Positions 30,183 to 37,775 of a stretch of DNA of 58,520 nucleotides are shown one piece after another. Position 1 is the first letter of the stretch, and every line of letters begins with the position of its first letter. Source of the DNA: Blautia sp. (GTDB taxonomy: Bacteria > Bacillota > Clostridia > Lachnospirales > Lachnospiraceae); assembly GCA_029257805.1 (NCBI GenBank), contig JARIAR010000012.1, positions 1-58,520 on the forward strand, read 5' to 3'. Both the position numbers and the translations under genes were made by a program. The notes below the pieces were generated by a model. It searched no databases, was not told the DNA's origin, and saw only the letters and a program-made list of their open reading frames with translations.

Positions 30183-31547
30183 ATGATTCAGAAATTATTA
30201 ATTGCCAACAGGGGAGAAATTGCAGTGCGGATCATCCGCGCATGCAGGGAAATGGGCATAGAAACAGTTGCAGTTTATTCAGAGGCAGATAAAGAAAGTC
30301 TTCATACCCAGCTGGCAGATGAAGCGGTATGTATTGGCCCGGCTCCTTCTGGACAAAGCTATTTAAGTATGGAGCGGATTATGAGTGCCGCATTGGTAAC
30401 CGGTGCGGATGCCATTCATCCGGGCTTTGGTTTTCTTTCTGAAAATGCAAAGTTTGCTGAATTTTGTGAACAGTGTGGAATAACATTTGTCGGTCCGCCT
30501 TCCGGTGTTATACGCAGTATGGGAAATAAACAGGAAGCCAGAAATACTATGATAAAAGCCGGGGTTCCTGTTATTCCGGGAACGGAATCCCCTGTTATGG
30601 ATGCAGAAACAGGAGCTTTGGAAGCAGAAAAGATTGGGTATCCGGTTATGATAAAAGCTGCGCTGGGAGGCGGAGGAAAAGGAATGCGAACTGCTTTTTC
30701 GCCGGAAGAATTTTCACGGTCTTTTAAAACCGCTCAAAAAGAAGCACAGGCAGCTTTTGGGGATGGAACAATGTATATTGAACATTTTGTAGAAAATCCC
30801 CGTCATATAGAATTTCAGATCCTGGCGGATCAGCAGGGAAATACCATTCATCTGGGAGAGAGGGATTGTTCTATTCAGAGAAATCATCAGAAAATGATAG
30901 AGGAATCTCCTTCCGCTGCGGTTTCCAACGCTCTTCGCAGGAAAATGGGAGAAGCGGCGGTAAAGGCAGCAAAGGCAGCCCATTATGTAAATGCAGGAAC
31001 GATCGAATTTCTTCTGGAAAAAGATGGAAACTTTTATTTTATGGAAATGAATACAAGAATTCAGGTAGAACACCCTGTAACAGAATGGGTAACAGGTCTG
31101 GATCTTATTAAAGAGCAGATAAAGATCGCTTCCGGAATACCGCTTGCCCTTACTCAGGAGAAAGTAAAAGTGCAGGGCCATGCCATTGAATGTCGTATTA
31201 ATGCGGAAGATCCCAGAAAAAAATTTCGACCGTCACCAGGAACAATTTCAGAACTTCATCTTCCGGGAGGACAGGGAATTCGTGTTGATACGGATATTTA
31301 TCAGGGTTATACCGTATCCCCTTATTATGATTCTATGCTGGCGAAAGTAATCGTTCATGGGGAAAACAGAAAAGAAGCCATTGGAAAAATGCAGAGTGCG
31401 CTTGGAGAGGTATGTATCGACGGGGTAGATACCAATATAGATTATCAGTTTGAAATTTTAAGTCATCCAGAATATCAAAGTGGAAATTTTGATATTGAAT
31501 TTCTTAATACTCATGTGATTGCAGGAGTGAACAACAATGAAATTTAA
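30183..31547 (+). CDS. accC: Biotin carboxylase subunit of acetyl-CoA carboxylase
   Basis: 454 residues, normal length. Domain order is the biotin-carboxylase N-domain (LLIANRGEIAVRIIRACREMG), ATP-grasp (KAALGGGGKGMR and EMNTRIQVEHPVTE) and C-domain (GHAIECRINAEDP, FRPSPGTI). It carboxylates the biotin on AccB with ATP and bicarbonate. Its 3' end overlaps accDA by 11 bases. Confidence 0.96.
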   Translation: MIQKLLIANRGEIAVRIIRACREMGIETVAVYSEADKESLHTQLADEAVCIGPAPSGQSYLSMERIMSAALVTGADAIHPGFGFLSENAKFAEFCEQCGITFVGPPSGVIRSMGNKQEARNTMIKAGVPVIPGTESPVMDAETGALEAEKIGYPVMIKAALGGGGKGMRTAFSPEEFSRSFKTAQKEAQAAFGDGTMYIEHFVENPRHIEFQILADQQGNTIHLGERDCSIQRNHQKMIEESPSAAVSNALRRKMGEAAVKAAKAAHYVNAGTIEFLLEKDGNFYFMEMNTRIQVEHPVTEWVTGLDLIKEQIKIASGIPLALTQEKVKVQGHAIECRINAEDPRKKFRPSPGTISELHLPGGQGIRVDTDIYQGYTVSPYYDSMLAKVIVHGENRKEAIGKMQSALGEVCIDGVDTNIDYQFEILSHPEYQSGNFDIEFLNTHVIAGVNNNEI

Positions 31548-33243
31548 ACATATATTGAGAAACAGAGGAATGGAACATTCTCAGAATTCCGGAGAAAAAA
31601 AGCCGGAAGTTCCTCAGGGACTTTTAAAAAAATGCAATGCCTGTAAAGCAGCGGTGTTTGTAGAAGAAGTAAAAAAGAATGGATATATCTGTCCTTATTG
31701 TCATAATTATTTTCGGGTGCATGCTTACCGCAGAGTAGAGATGACAGCTGATCCGGGAAGCTTTGAAGAATGGGATACAGAGATGGAAATACAAAACCCT
31801 CTTCATTATAAAGGATATGAGGATAAGGTCAAAGCTCTTCGGGAAAAAACAGGTTTAAATGAGGCTGTTATAACAGGACGGGCGAAAATCCATGAAAATC
31901 CCGTAGTGCTGATTGTCTGTGACGGACGATTTCTTATGGCAAGTATGGGAGAAAATGTAGGGGAAAAAATTGTCAGAGCAGTTGAACGGGCTACAAAGGA
32001 AAAACTGCCGGTTGTACTTTTTGCATGCTCCGGAGGGGCGAGAATGCAGGAAGGGATTGTTTCTCTTATGCAGATGGCAAAAACTGCAGCGGCATTTAAG
32101 CGCCATAGTGATGAAGGACTTTTATATGTGACTGTTCTTACAGATCCGACAACAGGAGGAGTTACAGCAAGTTTTGCTATGTTAGGCGACATCATTCTTG
32201 CGGAACCAAATGCCCTGATCGGATTTGCGGGTCCAAGGGTAATTGAACAGACAATTGGGCAGAAGCTTCCGAAAGGATTTCAGCGGGCAGAATTTCTCCT
32301 GGAGCACGGATTTGTGGATAAAATTGTAGAACGAAAAGAACAAAGACAGGTTTTAGGTGAAATTTTAAAGATCCATTGCGGATCTGATGAAAGAAAAATA
32401 GAAAAAGCAGCATCTGTAAAAGGATATGCGTATGCTTTTTCCGGAGAAGAGAGTCTTTTAAAGAAAGATGCCTGGGAACATGTATTGCTTGCAAGAGCAA
32501 AAGAACGTCCTACAGGAAAAGATTATCTTCAGCTTTTATTTCCGGATTTTATGGAGTTTCACGGGGACAGATGTTTTAGGGATGACCCTGCGGTTTCCGG
32601 AGGGATTGCAACTTTTAACGGGGTGTCGGTAACGGTCCTTGTGCAGGAAAAAGGAACGGATACAAAAGACAGCATCGCCAGAAATTTTGGAATGGTTTCT
32701 CCGGAAGGCTACAGAAAATCGCTGCGTCTTATGAAACAGGCAGAAAAATTCGGGCGTCCTGTAATCTGCTTTGTAGATACACCGGGAGCATTTTGCGGAC
32801 TTGAGGCAGAGGAACGCGGGCAGGGAGAAGCGATTGCCAGAAATCTTTATGAACTTTCCACTCTTCGCGTGCCGGTTCTTTCTATTATAATAGGAGAAGG
32901 CGGAAGCGGAGGCGCACTTGCATTTGCAGTGGCAGATGAAGTATGGATGCTGGAGAATTCTGTTTATTCCATTCTCTCGCCAGAAGGATTTGCTTCTATT
33001 ATATGGAAAGACAGTAAAAAAGCAAAAGAGGCTGCTTCGGTGATGAAGCTTACAGCAAAAGATTTGAAAGACCTTGGAATCGTAGAGCATGTATTGACAG
33101 AGGAAAAACCGCTTACGCGACAGAATATGCGGGAATACAGAGAGCGCCTGAATGAGGGGATTGGAACATTTTTGGAAAAATATCAGAAATATGAGATTCC
33201 GCAATTACTGGAACACAGGTATGACCGTTTTCGAAATATGTGA
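31537..33243 (+). CDS. accDA: Acetyl-CoA carboxylase carboxyltransferase, fused beta and alpha subunits
   Basis: One uninterrupted 568-residue frame. Residues about 28-280 are AccD: a four-Cys zinc finger (KKCNACKAAV ... YICPYCHNYF), CSGGARMQEG and LTDPTTGGVTASFAMLGD. Residues about 300-568 are AccA: HGDRCFRDDPAVSGGIA, FVDTPGAFCGLEAEERGQ and GEGGSGGALAFAVAD. The usual N-terminal coiled region of AccA is shortened at the join. It transfers the carboxyl from biotin to acetyl-CoA to give malonyl-CoA. An alternative in-frame ATG is at 31570. A fused chain fixes subunits at 1:1. It is the last enzyme gene of the operon. Confidence 0.94.
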   Translation: MKFKHILRNRGMEHSQNSGEKKPEVPQGLLKKCNACKAAVFVEEVKKNGYICPYCHNYFRVHAYRRVEMTADPGSFEEWDTEMEIQNPLHYKGYEDKVKALREKTGLNEAVITGRAKIHENPVVLIVCDGRFLMASMGENVGEKIVRAVERATKEKLPVVLFACSGGARMQEGIVSLMQMAKTAAAFKRHSDEGLLYVTVLTDPTTGGVTASFAMLGDIILAEPNALIGFAGPRVIEQTIGQKLPKGFQRAEFLLEHGFVDKIVERKEQRQVLGEILKIHCGSDERKIEKAASVKGYAYAFSGEESLLKKDAWEHVLLARAKERPTGKDYLQLLFPDFMEFHGDRCFRDDPAVSGGIATFNGVSVTVLVQEKGTDTKDSIARNFGMVSPEGYRKSLRLMKQAEKFGRPVICFVDTPGAFCGLEAEERGQGEAIARNLYELSTLRVPVLSIIIGEGGSGGALAFAVADEVWMLENSVYSILSPEGFASIIWKDSKKAKEAASVMKLTAKDLKDLGIVEHVLTEEKPLTRQNMREYRERLNEGIGTFLEKYQKYEIPQLLEHRYDRFRNM

Positions 33244-33258
33244 GAATAAAAGAAACAC

Positions 33259-33287
33259 TGGAAATAATCAGATATACATGGTACAAT
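33259..33287 (+). promoter_or_regulatory. Likely separate promoter for fabT
   Basis: TGGAAA (33259-33264), 17-base spacer, TACAAT (33282-33287). It lies in the 111-base gap after accDA. No clear terminator separates accDA from fabT, so read-through is also possible. Confidence 0.55.
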
Positions 33288-33306
33288 ATGCACGAAACAA
33301 ACAGGT

Positions 33307-33325
33307 CATGTAAAAAGATTACATG
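33307..33325 (+). promoter_or_regulatory. Inverted repeat in the fabT leader
   Basis: CATGTAA-AAAGA-TTACATG is a perfect 7-bp inverted repeat about 20 bases after the -10 box and 30 before the fabT start. It differs from the TTTGA-N3-TCAAA palindrome at the fabH promoter, so it is either a second type of site or a small RNA hairpin. Confidence 0.45.
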
Positions 33326-33354
33326 GCGAATATTCAGAGACAGGAGTAAGGAAC

Positions 33355-33792
33355 GTGGATAACCGGGAAGTGATCAATGATGTATTGGTTCATTTATTTA
33401 ACGAAATCCTGCAGCTAGAAGAAGAAGCAATTATTACAAGTGAGTATAAAGATATTTCCAATAACGATATGCATATCATAGAAGCAGTGGGACTGGGAGG
33501 CGGAAATATGTCTTCTATTGCCGCTAAGTTGAATATTACAGTAGGATCTCTTACGACATCCATGAATGGGCTTGTAAAAAAAGGCTACGCAGAGCGCAGC
33601 CGTAGTGAAAAAGACAGAAGAGTTGTTTATATTCATCTTACGGGAAAAGGACGCAAGGCATATCACCACCATGCAGAATTTCATCATCAAATGACGAATG
33701 CTGTGTTGGATTCTCTTACAGAAGAAGAGTTGCCGGTGCTGATCAATGCACTTGACAGCCTTTCCAGATTTTTCCGTCAATATAAAAAATAA
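33355..33792 (+). CDS. fabT: FabT-like MarR regulator of fatty-acid synthesis
   Basis: GTG start at 33355 after CAGGAGTAAGGAAC. The 145-residue protein closely follows streptococcal FabT by eye: HLFNEILQLEEEAI, YKDISNNDMHIIEAVG, the HTH SLTTSMNGLVKKGYAERSRS, the wing SEKDRRVVYIHLTGKGR, and a His-rich RKAYHHHAEFHHQM segment. FabT binds TTTGA-N3-TCAAA sites with long-chain acyl-ACP as corepressor, and such a site overlaps the fabH promoter here. In streptococci fabT sits second in the operon; here it is at the far end with its own likely promoter. The function as fab repressor is inferred from similarity and site. Confidence 0.82.
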   Translation: MDNREVINDVLVHLFNEILQLEEEAIITSEYKDISNNDMHIIEAVGLGGGNMSSIAAKLNITVGSLTTSMNGLVKKGYAERSRSEKDRRVVYIHLTGKGRKAYHHHAEFHHQMTNAVLDSLTEEELPVLINALDSLSRFFRQYKK

Positions 33793-33798
33793 GCAGGA

Positions 33799-34077
33799 TT
33801 ATTCATCCCATCCATCTGTAAGACGGATTGTTACTGCAATATTGCGCACCACATCCCCTTCTTCCAGATGGAGATCGCTTTCGTCTGAAATAGAGGGAAG
33901 ATCCCAGTCTTCCTCCATAAGTTCTGCATAGATCCAGTTATAGGCGGCTTCATTGGCGTTATCAACCGCCTCTTCTAAAGTGTCGCCTTCTGCATAGCAG
34001 CAGTCCAAATCGGGAAAATGTGCCTGATATTTGCCGTTTTCCGTTTTATGGAATACAGCAGGATAAATAAATCTCAT
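33799..34077 (-). CDS. HicB-family protein, solitary
   Basis: 92 residues with the HicB/UPF0150 partial-RNase fold pattern: YPAVFHKTENGKYQAHFPDLDCCYAEGD, then LEEAVDNANEAAYNWI. The C-terminus lacks an obvious HTH or RHH DNA-binding domain. A TGAGGAGT-type site (AAAGGAGTGAC on the minus strand) precedes the ATG. No HicA toxin reading frame is adjacent, so it is an orphan antitoxin-like protein. Its stop is seven bases from the convergent fabT stop. Confidence 0.8.
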   Translation of the reverse strand: MRFIYPAVFHKTENGKYQAHFPDLDCCYAEGDTLEEAVDNANEAAYNWIYAELMEEDWDLPSISDESDLHLEEGDVVRNIAVTIRLTDGWDE

Positions 34078-34173
34078 GGAAGTGACTCCTTTCTTTTGTT
34101 TAGAAATTTTAAAACAAAATCAGTATATAATAATTTGATGGATTCATCAAGGGGGAGAGTTGAGGCATTACAA

Positions 34174-34992
34174 ATGATAACATTGGAATTGGAACATTTT
34201 GATCTGGCACAAATATGTGGATCCGGTCAATGTTTTCGAATGGAAAAGATGCAGGAAAACAGATATAAGGTTCTGGCAGCAGATCAGTATCTGGAAATAG
34301 AACAGCAGGGAAAAATCGTAACCTTTTGTTGCACACAGGAGGTTTTTTTATGTTTCTGGCTTTTTTATTTTGATTTGGATTGTGATTATCAGACATATCT
34401 GGACAGAATTAATCCCAGGGATAAATACCTGAATGCAGCAGCTGAAAAAGGAGAAGGAATTCGAATTCTTCAGCAGGATTTATGGGAAATGATTGTTTCT
34501 TTTTTGATTTCTCAGCAAAACAACATTGTGCGTATTCGAAAATGTATTGAAAATATATGTGAAAGATATGGAGAAAAAAAACGGACACCGGAAGGCACAG
34601 AATATTATGCATTTCCCACACCGGAGGCATTGGCTGGAGCAACCGAAGAGGAATTACGAAACTGTAATCTTGGATATCGCGCAAAGTATGTTTTAAAAAC
34701 AGCAGAAGCCGTTGCATCAGGAGAAGTTTCTTTGGAACGAATCCAGGATATGTCGTATAAGAAAGCAAAACAGGAATTAATGGGATTATATGGAGTGGGA
34801 GAAAAGGTGGCGGATTGTATCTGTCTTTTTGCCCTGCATCATATCGATGCATTTCCTGTTGATACCCACATCCGTCAGGCATTAGAACAACATTATAAAA
34901 GAGGATTCCCCAATCGGAGATATAAGGGGATCCGGGGGATTATGCAGCAGTATATTTTTTATTATGAATTAACGAAAACGGAGTCTGAATAG
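34174..34992 (+). CDS. 8-oxoguanine DNA glycosylase (OGG family)
   Basis: ATG 34174 has GAGG nine bases upstream; a TATAAT at 34126-34131 makes the upstream ATG 34138 unlikely because it would fall at the transcription start. 272 residues: an N-terminal beta domain (CGSGQCFRMEKM), then the HhH-GPD fold with SFLISQQNNIVRIRK and the catalytic region GVGEKVADCICLFAL ... FPVDTHIRQ, which holds the OGG1-type nucleophile Lys (GEKVADC) and the Asp (VDTH). It excises oxidised guanine and nicks the strand by beta-elimination. The gene converges on nth; both end inside one terminator hairpin. Confidence 0.9.
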   Translation: MITLELEHFDLAQICGSGQCFRMEKMQENRYKVLAADQYLEIEQQGKIVTFCCTQEVFLCFWLFYFDLDCDYQTYLDRINPRDKYLNAAAEKGEGIRILQQDLWEMIVSFLISQQNNIVRIRKCIENICERYGEKKRTPEGTEYYAFPTPEALAGATEEELRNCNLGYRAKYVLKTAEAVASGEVSLERIQDMSYKKAKQELMGLYGVGEKVADCICLFALHHIDAFPVDTHIRQALEQHYKRGFPNRRYKGIRGIMQQYIFYYELTKTESE

Positions 34993-35013
34993 TACATCAG
35001 ACTCCGTTTTTTT
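34978..35013. terminator. Shared terminator overlapping the ends of two genes
   Basis: Perfect 11-bp stem ACGGAGTCTGA/TCAGACTCCGT (34978-34988 with 34997-35007) followed on the plus strand by an eight-T run and preceded by AAAA for the minus strand. The left arm is coding sequence of the OGG-like gene and the right arm holds the nth stop codon. Confidence 0.85.
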
Positions 35014-35632
35014 TGCATATGTCTTCCAGACAGCATTTATCACAAAAAGGTTTTGTCCTGGCAGTACATACGTCTCGGCCATGGTATACAAGGCGGTGGC
35101 AGAAATCGCTGCCTTCTTCCGGGGGAACAAGCTTCCAAAGAGCCATTTCTACTTTTTTCGGTTCTTTAATATTGTCTACAATGCCTATGCGGTTTGTAAG
35201 ACGGATACAGTGGGTATCTGTTACAATGGCAGGCTTTCCAAATACGTCCCCCATGATCAGATTCGCACTTTTTCGTCCAACGCCGGGGAGCTTTAAAAGG
35301 GAATCAAAATCTTCGGGGATATTTCCGTTATATTCATCACGGAGCATTTTCATACAGGCACTAATATCCCGCGCCTTGCTTCTTCCAAGGCCGCATGGCT
35401 TTACGATTGCTTCGATTTCTTCCGGTTCTGCGGCAGCAAGAGCATCTACACTTGGATATTTTGCAAACAGATCCTGTACCACTATATTTACACGCGCATC
35501 TGTGCACTGGGCAGCCAGGCGGACACTTACCAGAAGTTTCCATGCCTGATCGTAATCCAGTGTACAGTCTGCATCCGGATATTCTTTTTTTAATCGCTCA
35601 ATTGTTTCAAGAGTTCTTTGTTTTTTTGTCAT
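34997..35632 (-). CDS. nth: Endonuclease III
   Basis: 211 residues, typical length. The HhH motif LPGVGRKSANLIMGDVFG carries the catalytic Lys and VTDTHCIRLTNRIG the catalytic Asp. The C-terminal [4Fe-4S] cluster motif reads C-x7-C-x2-C-x5-C (VCTARTKPFCDKCCLEDIC), one residue longer in the first gap than the C-x6-C of E. coli Nth. It removes oxidised pyrimidines and cleaves abasic sites. It is transcribed towards the OGG-like glycosylase. Confidence 0.95.
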   Translation of the reverse strand: MTKKQRTLETIERLKKEYPDADCTLDYDQAWKLLVSVRLAAQCTDARVNIVVQDLFAKYPSVDALAAAEPEEIEAIVKPCGLGRSKARDISACMKMLRDEYNGNIPEDFDSLLKLPGVGRKSANLIMGDVFGKPAIVTDTHCIRLTNRIGIVDNIKEPKKVEMALWKLVPPEEGSDFCHRLVYHGRDVCTARTKPFCDKCCLEDICKKNGV

Positions 35633-35678
35633 CTGTATTCCTTTCTGCGGAACTGTATCCGCTTTTTAGAAAATATTG

Positions 35679-37037
35679 TTATACATCTAATCTCTGGCTG
35701 ACACGATGGAACGTAAAGTAGAAAACAATCCCTTTTGCAACAGAGGATATGGTAAGTGCCCACCAGATTCCATTTAAGCCCATTCCTGCATGAGAAAGAA
35801 GAAGGGCAAGAGGGATACGGGCAGCTGTCAGGATAACGGTAATGATACTTGCAATTTTTGTTTTTCCAAGACCGGAAAGTGCTCCTACTGTTATAATTTC
35901 CGCACACATAAATGGTTCGCTTAAACCAATGATAATTAAATAGTCTTTTGCAATGTTTATAACTGCTTCTTCATGGAAAAACAGTCTTGCCAAAGGAACA
36001 GGAAACAGAATAAAGGCAAAGGCAATAAACAGTCCCCATACAGAAATAATACGCAGAGAAGTATGGTAGCCTTTTCGGATACGCTCCTGTTTTCCGGCGC
36101 CGTAATTCTGTCCTACAAAGGCATTTAATGCAGCTGAAAATCCGTCTGCCGTATTCCATGAAAGAGATTCAATTTGTCCTCCTACCCGCTGGGTCGCAAT
36201 AGCACCAGGTCCAAAAGAAGATACCATTCGTGTAAGGATCATGGAAATTCCACAGTAGACCATTCCCTGACATGCCGTAGGAAATCCGATACGAAAGACA
36301 GAACGGTAGAATTCGCCCTGCATTTTCTGGAAAAGAGGCATGTGACGCATGACATTTTCCACACCTTTCTGGCGGAAAATCCCAAGGATCATAATGAGCA
36401 TTACAAGGAACTGAGAGCCAACCGTGGCAACGGCTGCACCTGCAACGGAAAGTTTTGGAAATGGACCGATTCCAAGGATCAGGAGAGGATCCAGGATCAT
36501 GTTTAGCAACAGTCCTGCAAGATTGGCCTTAAATGGTGTTTTGGAATCTCCCTGTGCAGTATACAGTCCGGTCAGGGTCAGGTTCATAAAGGAAAATAAA
36601 ATCAGACCACAGGTAATGCGCATGTATATGAGCGCATCTCGATAGGTTTCTGCATCATTTAAATTAAAAAAGGAGATAAGCGGACGGGTAAAGGAAAGGC
36701 TTACGGCAGAAAAAAGCAGTCCGAATAAAATAGTAATCTGAATGGCAGCTCCTGCGTAGTTTTGTGCATCCTGTCTGTTTCCACGGCCGCAGCTCTGGGC
36801 TACATTTACCTGTCCTCCCATTCTTGCAAGAGAGACGAGACCTTGTGAAAGCCATACATACATACCGCCAATCCCTACTCCTGCAACCGCTTTTGCTCCC
36901 AGCATGCCGATCCATGCCATATCTGTAAGATTATATGCAGTGCCTAAAAAGGAAGAGGCCATAATCGGCAGAGCAAGTTTTGTTAAAGTTTTTAAAATAG
37001 GACCAGAAGTCAGATCTAAATATTTTTCTTTATTCAT
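35679..37037 (-). CDS. MATE-family efflux transporter (second copy)
   Basis: ATG at 37037 (MNKEKYLDLTSGPILKTL) starts the conserved region; the open frame upstream to 37700 is non-coding. 452 residues with about twelve membrane segments, YNLTDMAWIGMLGAKAVAGVG in the first loop and the central GQNYGAGKQERIRKGYH motif. It groups by eye with DinF/MepA-like pumps rather than with the MarR-linked pump at 6804. AAAGGATTTTTAATGCT is the ribosome site, with a somewhat long spacing. No regulator is adjacent. It ends 46 bases before the nth start on the same strand. Confidence 0.9.
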   Translation of the reverse strand: MNKEKYLDLTSGPILKTLTKLALPIMASSFLGTAYNLTDMAWIGMLGAKAVAGVGIGGMYVWLSQGLVSLARMGGQVNVAQSCGRGNRQDAQNYAGAAIQITILFGLLFSAVSLSFTRPLISFFNLNDAETYRDALIYMRITCGLILFSFMNLTLTGLYTAQGDSKTPFKANLAGLLLNMILDPLLILGIGPFPKLSVAGAAVATVGSQFLVMLIMILGIFRQKGVENVMRHMPLFQKMQGEFYRSVFRIGFPTACQGMVYCGISMILTRMVSSFGPGAIATQRVGGQIESLSWNTADGFSAALNAFVGQNYGAGKQERIRKGYHTSLRIISVWGLFIAFAFILFPVPLARLFFHEEAVINIAKDYLIIIGLSEPFMCAEIITVGALSGLGKTKIASIITVILTAARIPLALLLSHAGMGLNGIWWALTISSVAKGIVFYFTFHRVSQRLDV

Positions 37038-37158
37038 AGCATTAAAAATCCTTTTATATATTGTGGCATAAAGCACTGAGACTATCTTAATCGCTGGGAA
37101 AGGATTTGGCAAGAAAAATCTTTTGGGAAAAGGCCGGTAATCTTCCATATAGTAAGCC

Positions 37159-37187
37159 TTGTATTTATGAGGGCTGTATATTAAAAT
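37159..37187 (+). promoter_or_regulatory. Weak promoter candidate for the GNAT-to-LrgB gene run
   Basis: TTGTAT (37159-37164), 17-base spacer, TAAAAT (37182-37187). The boxes are imperfect; the placement 43 bases before the first gene is the main support. Nothing else is seen in the 192-base gap between the divergent genes. Confidence 0.3.
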
Positions 37188-37229
37188 AAAATAAAGACAA
37201 AAGAAAAAACGTAAAGAGGAAGACGGGCT

Positions 37230-37775
37230 ATGGAAATAAGAGAAACAGCGGAAATGGTGAATATAAGACTGGCAGAAAAAGATGAAAAAGAAATTCTTGC
37301 AGAGATAGAAGGAATATGCTTTCCGCCTGAGGAAGCAGCAGAGAAGGAAGAAGTTTTTAAAAGAATGGAAGTTTTTCCGGAAAATTTCCTGGTAGCAGAT
37401 TTGGATGGGAAAGTGATCGGATTTATAAATGGATGCACTACAGATCGTCCTGTTTTGGGGGATGAATTGTATCATGATGTATCTTTGCATAAAAAAGATG
37501 GTTCTATTCAGACTGTGTTCGGGCTGAATGTGCTGCCGCAATATCGAAGGAGAGGGGTTGCGAGAAAACTGGTAAATGCTTTTTTGGAACTTGCCAGACA
37601 ACGCAAAAGAGATGGAGTGATTCTTACCTGTAAAGAACATATGATTCCTTTTTATGAAAGTTGTGGCTTTGTCATGCTGGGAAAAGCAGATTCCAATCAT
37701 GGAGGAGCTGTGTGGTATGATATGCAGCAGTGGTTTACGGAAAAGGAGAATTGTGGAAGGAAGGGGCAGCCATGA
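37230..37775 (+). CDS. GNAT-family N-acetyltransferase
   Basis: 181 residues. The GNAT core shows the acetyl-CoA loop VLPQYRRRGVARKLVNAFL at about residue 97, after the beta-hairpin DLDGKVIGFINGC. The late HMIPFYESCGFVMLGKADSNHGG segment resembles arylalkylamine (serotonin)-type N-acetyltransferases. The substrate is unknown. A GAGGAAG site precedes ATG 37230; ATG 37254 is an alternative. Its stop overlaps the next start (ATGA). Confidence 0.85.
   Translation: MEIRETAEMVNIRLAEKDEKEILAEIEGICFPPEEAAEKEEVFKRMEVFPENFLVADLDGKVIGFINGCTTDRPVLGDELYHDVSLHKKDGSIQTVFGLNVLPQYRRRGVARKLVNAFLELARQRKRDGVILTCKEHMIPFYESCGFVMLGKADSNHGGAVWYDMQQWFTEKENCGRKGQP

Noticed and set aside
31537-33243. AccDA fusion as a frameshift artefact.
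   Set aside because: The frame passes through the join with ordinary codon use and both halves keep complete catalytic motifs.
37038-37700. Extension of the second MATE frame to 37700.
   Set aside because: The extra 221 residues are antisense to the GNAT gene and lack any MATE feature; family N-terminus begins at 37037.
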